In this document: positions 30,927 to 33,767 of the stretch, piece after piece
Layout of the letters: each line of letters opens with the position of its first letter
How positions within the stretch are numbered: position 1 is the stretch's first letter
Assembly (NCBI GenBank): GCA_003225315.1
Contig: QHZD01000052.1
Span: 1 to 33,767 of the forward strand
Source: Acidobacteriota bacterium
GTDB taxonomy: Bacteria; Acidobacteriota; Terriglobia; Acidiferrales; UBA7541
DNA length: 33,767 nucleotides
Reading direction: 5' to 3'
Made by a program: the position numbers and the translations under genes
The notes under the pieces: generated by a model
What the model was told of the DNA's origin: nothing
Database searches by the model: none
What the model saw: the letters and a program-made list of their open reading frames with translations, nothing else

Positions 30927-31412
30927 TTACGCTTCCCGTTTGCGCGTGGCGTTTTGCCCGCTCTGGCCATTCGGCGAAGCACTCCCCGGGGCAGGCAGCT
31001 TCTTGGACATCACGATTTCCGCGCCACCTGTTTTGCCGGGAACCACATCGAACTCGTCCATAAAAGCGCGCATCAGGAAAATTCCGCGGCCGGAGGTGCT
31101 AAGCAGATTCTCTTCCGCGAGGGGGTCCGGCACATCCGCGAGTTTAAAACCGATTCCTTCGTCCAACACGTGAATAATCATCTTTTCTGCGGTAAGGTCC
31201 ACGGCAAGGTGGATCTTCTTTTCCGGGCGTTCCTCGTTCCCATAGTGAAAGGCGTTGATCACGCCTTCGCGCACGCTCATCCCAATGCGGTAGCAGTCGT
31301 CCTCGCCAAATCCCGCCGCTTCCGCCACGCGCAGGCACATCTCCTCGGCCAGATTGACGCTCTCGACTTGCGTCTCCAGCGTCATTTCAAGGTGCTTGGT
31401 GGTGAGCGCCAT
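30927..31412 (-). CDS. RsbW-type anti-sigma factor / serine kinase
   Basis: A 161-aa HATPase_c protein of the RsbW/SpoIIAB group. The ATP-binding boxes are the N-box VREGVINAFHYGN, DEGIGFKLADVPDP and STSGRGIFLMRAFMD. Such proteins bind a sigma factor and phosphorylate the antagonist. An Ala/Pro/Asn-rich tail of about 25 residues follows the domain. No sigma factor gene is in the window, so the target is unknown; some acidobacterial homologues may instead regulate other partners. The ATG at 31412 has only a weak purine stretch before it. Confidence 0.93.
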   Translation of the reverse strand: MALTTKHLEMTLETQVESVNLAEEMCLRVAEAAGFGEDDCYRIGMSVREGVINAFHYGNEERPEKKIHLAVDLTAEKMIIHVLDEGIGFKLADVPDPLAEENLLSTSGRGIFLMRAFMDEFDVVPGKTGGAEIVMSKKLPAPGSASPNGQSGQNATRKREA

Positions 31413-31570
31413 CTTTTGCGTTGCGGCTGCCCCGGGAGCCCCTAATGTCAGCGCTTTATGGGTAACATAGCCAAGGAAACAGAGTCAATGGAGCGAGCCG
31501 GCCATCCTTCCATTTATATTAGATGCTGCGTGTGGCAACGAGGCAACCGCAGCCGGATGGACGCCAGCAG

Positions 31571-33112
31571 TCAAGCCCAGTAAGAACGATCGAGCGTCCT
31601 GTACTGTATGGCCTCGCTGAGATGACGCGGCTCGATGTCTGATCCACCGTCGAGGTCTGCAATCGTGCGCGCTACTTTCAGGATGCGATCGTGAGCCCGC
31701 GCGGAAAGCCCGAGCCGCGTGATGGCGTTTTCCAGCAGCTTTTCGCCTTCGGCCGAAATCGCGCAATGCTTGCGAATCATCTTCGGCATCATCTGCGCGT
31801 TCGCGTAAGTCTTTTTTTCGCTCTTGAACCTTTCAAGCTGCCTGTCTCGCGCGGCGATCACGCGTTGCCGGACGGAGGCGGAATCCTCCGCGGAGGATGG
31901 CGCGCGCAGTTCCTTGTATTTCACGGCAGGAACTTCAATATGAATGTCGATGCGATCCAGCAGCGGACCTGAGATTTTCGAAACGTAGCGCTGAATCATG
32001 GGGGGCGTACAGTGGCACTCCCGAGTCGGATCGCCAAAATAGCCGCACGGGCACGGATTCATCGCCGCCGCCAGCATGAAGCGCGACGGAAACGTCACCG
32101 AAACAGCGGCGCGCGAAATAGTCACCGCCCCGTCTTCGAGCGGCTGCCGCATCACTTCCAGAACATTTCGTTGAAATTCGGGAAGCTCATCCAAAAAGAG
32201 CACGCCGTTGTGCCCCAGCGACACTTCCCCCGGACGCGGCACGGCGCCTCCGCCAATCAATCCCGCATCGCTGATGGTGTGGTGCGGGGAACGATAGGGC
32301 CGCGTGCCGACCAGGCCACGGCTGTCTTCCAGCACGCCTGCGACGCTGTGAATGCGCGTCGTCTCGATGGCTTCTTCGAGCGACATCGGCGGCAGGATCG
32401 TCGGGATGCGCTTCGCCAGCATGGTTTTCCCAGCGCCGGGCGGCCCGATAAATAAAATGTTGTGCCCGCCGGCGCAGGCCACTTCCAGCGCGCGCTTGGC
32501 GGCCTGCTGTCCGTGTACATCGCGCAAGTCCACCGAGTACTGCGCGGCTTCTGAAAGCATCTGCTGCGCATCCACTTTTACGGGAGCGAAGGATTCCGGC
32601 GAGTTCACCAAGTCCACGGCTTGCGGGAGTGATTTCAGCGCATACACGTCCACGCCTTCGACCACCGCCGCTTCCTTCGCATTCGCTTCCGGAACCGCAA
32701 GCGCCTTCAACCCAAACTCCCGCGCCGCGAGCGCCGCCGAAAGCGCCCCGCGCACCGAGCGCACGCCGCCGTCCAGCGAAAGCTCGCCCAAAAACATCAT
32801 TTTGTCCAGTTGCTTGCCGAAAAACTGTCCCTGGCAGCCCACCAGTCCCAGCGCCATTGGCAGATCGAATCCCGACCCTTCCTTGCGCACGTCCGCGGGA
32901 GCCAAATTAATCGTCACCCCTTGTCCGTGAGGAAATTCGAATCCGCAGTTTCTCAGCGCGCTTTTGATCCGTTCGCGGCTCTCCTTGACCGCGTTGTCCG
33001 GCAGTCCCACGACGTTGAAGTCCTGCATGCGCGCGGATCCCACGTCCACCTCGACTTCCACGAGGTAGGCGTCGATCCCATACACCGAAGCGCTCTGCGT
33101 CTTGAAGAGCAT
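31571..33112 (-). CDS. comM: YifB/ComM-type Mg-chelatase-like AAA+ ATPase
   Basis: A 513-aa protein of the ComM family, a hexameric helicase that promotes branch migration during natural transformation in Gram-negative bacteria. The N-terminal LonC-like part begins at [26 protein letters not shown] and contains the [15 protein letters not shown] and [10 protein letters not shown] motifs. The AAA+ core has Walker [10 protein letters not shown], Walker [11 protein letters not shown], and the arginine-bearing [10 protein letters not shown]; a zinc-finger-like [15 protein letters not shown] sits in between. I place the start at 33112, where the family begins; the open frame upstream to 33373 runs antisense to the small CxxC gene. 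It is 158 bases from the RsbW-like gene. Confidence 0.95.
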   Translation of the reverse strand: MLFKTQSASVYGIDAYLVEVEVDVGSARMQDFNVVGLPDNAVKESRERIKSALRNCGFEFPHGQGVTINLAPADVRKEGSGFDLPMALGLVGCQGQFFGKQLDKMMFLGELSLDGGVRSVRGALSAALAAREFGLKALAVPEANAKEAAVVEGVDVYALKSLPQAVDLVNSPESFAPVKVDAQQMLSEAAQYSVDLRDVHGQQAAKRALEVACAGGHNILFIGPPGAGKTMLAKRIPTILPPMSLEEAIETTRIHSVAGVLEDSRGLVGTRPYRSPHHTISDAGLIGGGAVPRPGEVSLGHNGVLFLDELPEFQRNVLEVMRQPLEDGAVTISRAAVSVTFPSRFMLAAAMNPCPCGYFGDPTRECHCTPPMIQRYVSKISGPLLDRIDIHIEVPAVKYKELRAPSSAEDSASVRQRVIAARDRQLERFKSEKKTYANAQMMPKMIRKHCAISAEGEKLLENAITRLGLSARAHDRILKVARTIADLDGGSDIEPRHLSEAIQYRTLDRSYWA

Positions 33113-33303
33113 GGTGTAGACTTGGCCCCAGCTCGGTCGGGGGGCAGTAGAAGAGCGGCAATCTCCGCGCGCAGCATAAATCAATCCGGCAAGATACACC
33201 AGCGATACTCTTGTGCCCGAGATGGTGATTCCTACTGTCATGACACCCGAGGCCATTTCTGTCGCCGCGGAATGCGAGACAGAAAACGCAAGGTCAGGGG
33301 GCG

Positions 33304-33309
33304 TATAAT
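33304..33309 (+). promoter_or_regulatory. Possible -10 element of the CxxC protein gene
   Basis: A perfect TATAAT 20 bases before the start codon; no convincing -35 hexamer upstream. Confidence 0.3.
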
Positions 33310-33329
33310 GGTGCTCAGGAGAACAGTCG

Positions 33330-33545
33330 ATGCCGAAGATGGAAGAGTGTTTGATCCACGTTGACCTGGCCAACGCGCTCAGAGAGGTTGTAGATAAAAT
33401 GAGCTTGAGACCGCCAGAAGGATTTATCGGACTTAGTTGTCCCGCGTGTCACAAGCCGGTGAAACCGATGAAGGCTGGAACGACTGGCGCGGCTGCGCAT
33501 TTCGAGCATCTGGCTAGAAATCCACAGTGCTCCTTGAGCGATTGA
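33330..33545 (+). CDS. Small CxxC protein, putative zinc-binding
   Basis: A 71-aa protein with AGGAG 8 bases before the ATG. The C-terminal half holds [12 protein letters not shown] and [17 protein letters not shown]; two Cys in CxxC plus the HFEH histidines and a last Cys could bind zinc. This looks like a short zinc-ribbon related to the zinc-binding end of CoiA-like or endonuclease-associated proteins, but I am unsure. It is transcribed away from comM. Confidence 0.7.
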   Translation: MPKMEECLIHVDLANALREVVDKMSLRPPEGFIGLSCPACHKPVKPMKAGTTGAAAHFEHLARNPQCSLSD

Positions 33546-33622
33546 TGGTAAGCCGGATGCCGCAGCCTTCGGTGCCCGACTCTTAAGCGGCTGACGCCCC
33601 CGTTTCGGTTAATTCCTCTGTT

Positions 33623-33671
33623 GTTAGCAAATCGAGATGTCCGCTTTTGTTAGCACGTGGTGTGTCCGCTT
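33623..33671. repeat. Two direct-repeat units (GTTAGCA...TGTCCGCTT)
   Basis: Units at about 33623-33646 and 33650-33671, each with GTTAGCA, a variable 7-8 bases and TGTCCGCTT. Multiple short direct repeats at an end are a feature of IS21-like insertion elements, but no transposase gene is inside the window. Confidence 0.45.
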
Positions 33672-33734
33672 GCCTTTGGTTTTTCCTCCCCCTGAATCGA
33701 GAAGGGAAGACTGTTGTTGGAGCTGTGGGAAAGT

Positions 33735-33763
33735 GGGAATCCCGCGTCTTTTGCGGGATTCCC
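33735..33763. repeat. 11-bp perfect inverted repeat at the right edge
   Basis: GGGAATCCCGC and GCGGGATTCCC around a 7-base loop. It may be a terminator for a gene beyond the edge or another dispersed palindrome. Confidence 0.6.
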
Positions 33764-33767
33764 AAGC

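Noticed and set aside
33113-33373. N-terminal extension of ComM
   Set aside because: The family starts at MLFKT; the extension overlaps antisense the small CxxC gene and has no homologous look.

Overview
This is a GC-rich bacterial chromosome segment, most likely from an Acidobacteriota (Terriglobia-like) genome. That placement is an inference from gene content: several PilZ and two-component genes, a double-length ThyX, a SpoIIE-type phosphatase with RsbV/RsbW, YbjQ, and dispersed palindromic repeats. No rRNA, tRNA or CRISPR array was found, and no intact transposase or integrase gene.

Layout. 1-2.5 kb: a truncated TIG-domain lipoprotein, a receiver-less sigma-54 activator and a CBS-pair protein (all minus). 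2.5-7.9 kb: a signalling block with a PilZ protein, an NtrC-type response regulator and its histidine kinase (minus), then a second PilZ protein and a GGDEF-PilZ fusion (plus). 7.9-10.7 kb: a PNPOx-fold protein, ribosomal protein L31 and a tandem-domain ThyX. 10.6-12.1 kb: a compact AT-richer insert flanked by 60-bp copies of the thyX 3' end, carrying a membrane protein and an orphan HicB. 12.1-13.6 kb: two tandem secreted paralogues, the second frameshifted. 13.6-14.2 kb: non-coding, with an IS-like scar, a candidate small RNA, a heptamer tract and REP-like palindromes. 14.2-15.8 kb: a Rieske oxygenase and a small membrane protein (minus). 16-25 kb: a plus-strand housekeeping run of prfA, prmC, dinB, a SpoIIE phosphatase, a CCA-adding enzyme and lon. 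25-33.5 kb: an unknown protein, YbjQ, a membrane glycosyltransferase, a LuxR-type regulator behind a structured leader, an exported superoxide dismutase, queG, rsbV, rsbW, comM and a small CxxC protein.

How the genes fit together. The kinase/NtrC pair sits beside three PilZ-containing genes and a diguanylate cyclase, which suggests local c-di-GMP signalling with sigma-54 control. PrfA and PrmC are substrate and modifying enzyme, and they are adjacent. The SpoIIE phosphatase and the RsbW/RsbV pair could form a partner-switching pathway although they lie 10 kb apart.

The most unusual items are the thyX-flanked insert, the short promoter-to-terminator transcript at about 13.77 kb, the nested hairpins ahead of the LuxR-type gene, the Walker B Glu-to-Gln change in the first sigma-54 activator, a perfect palindrome inserted in frame in prmC, and a five-copy family of palindromic repeats hugging gene ends. 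All assignments come from reading the sequence; no database search was run.
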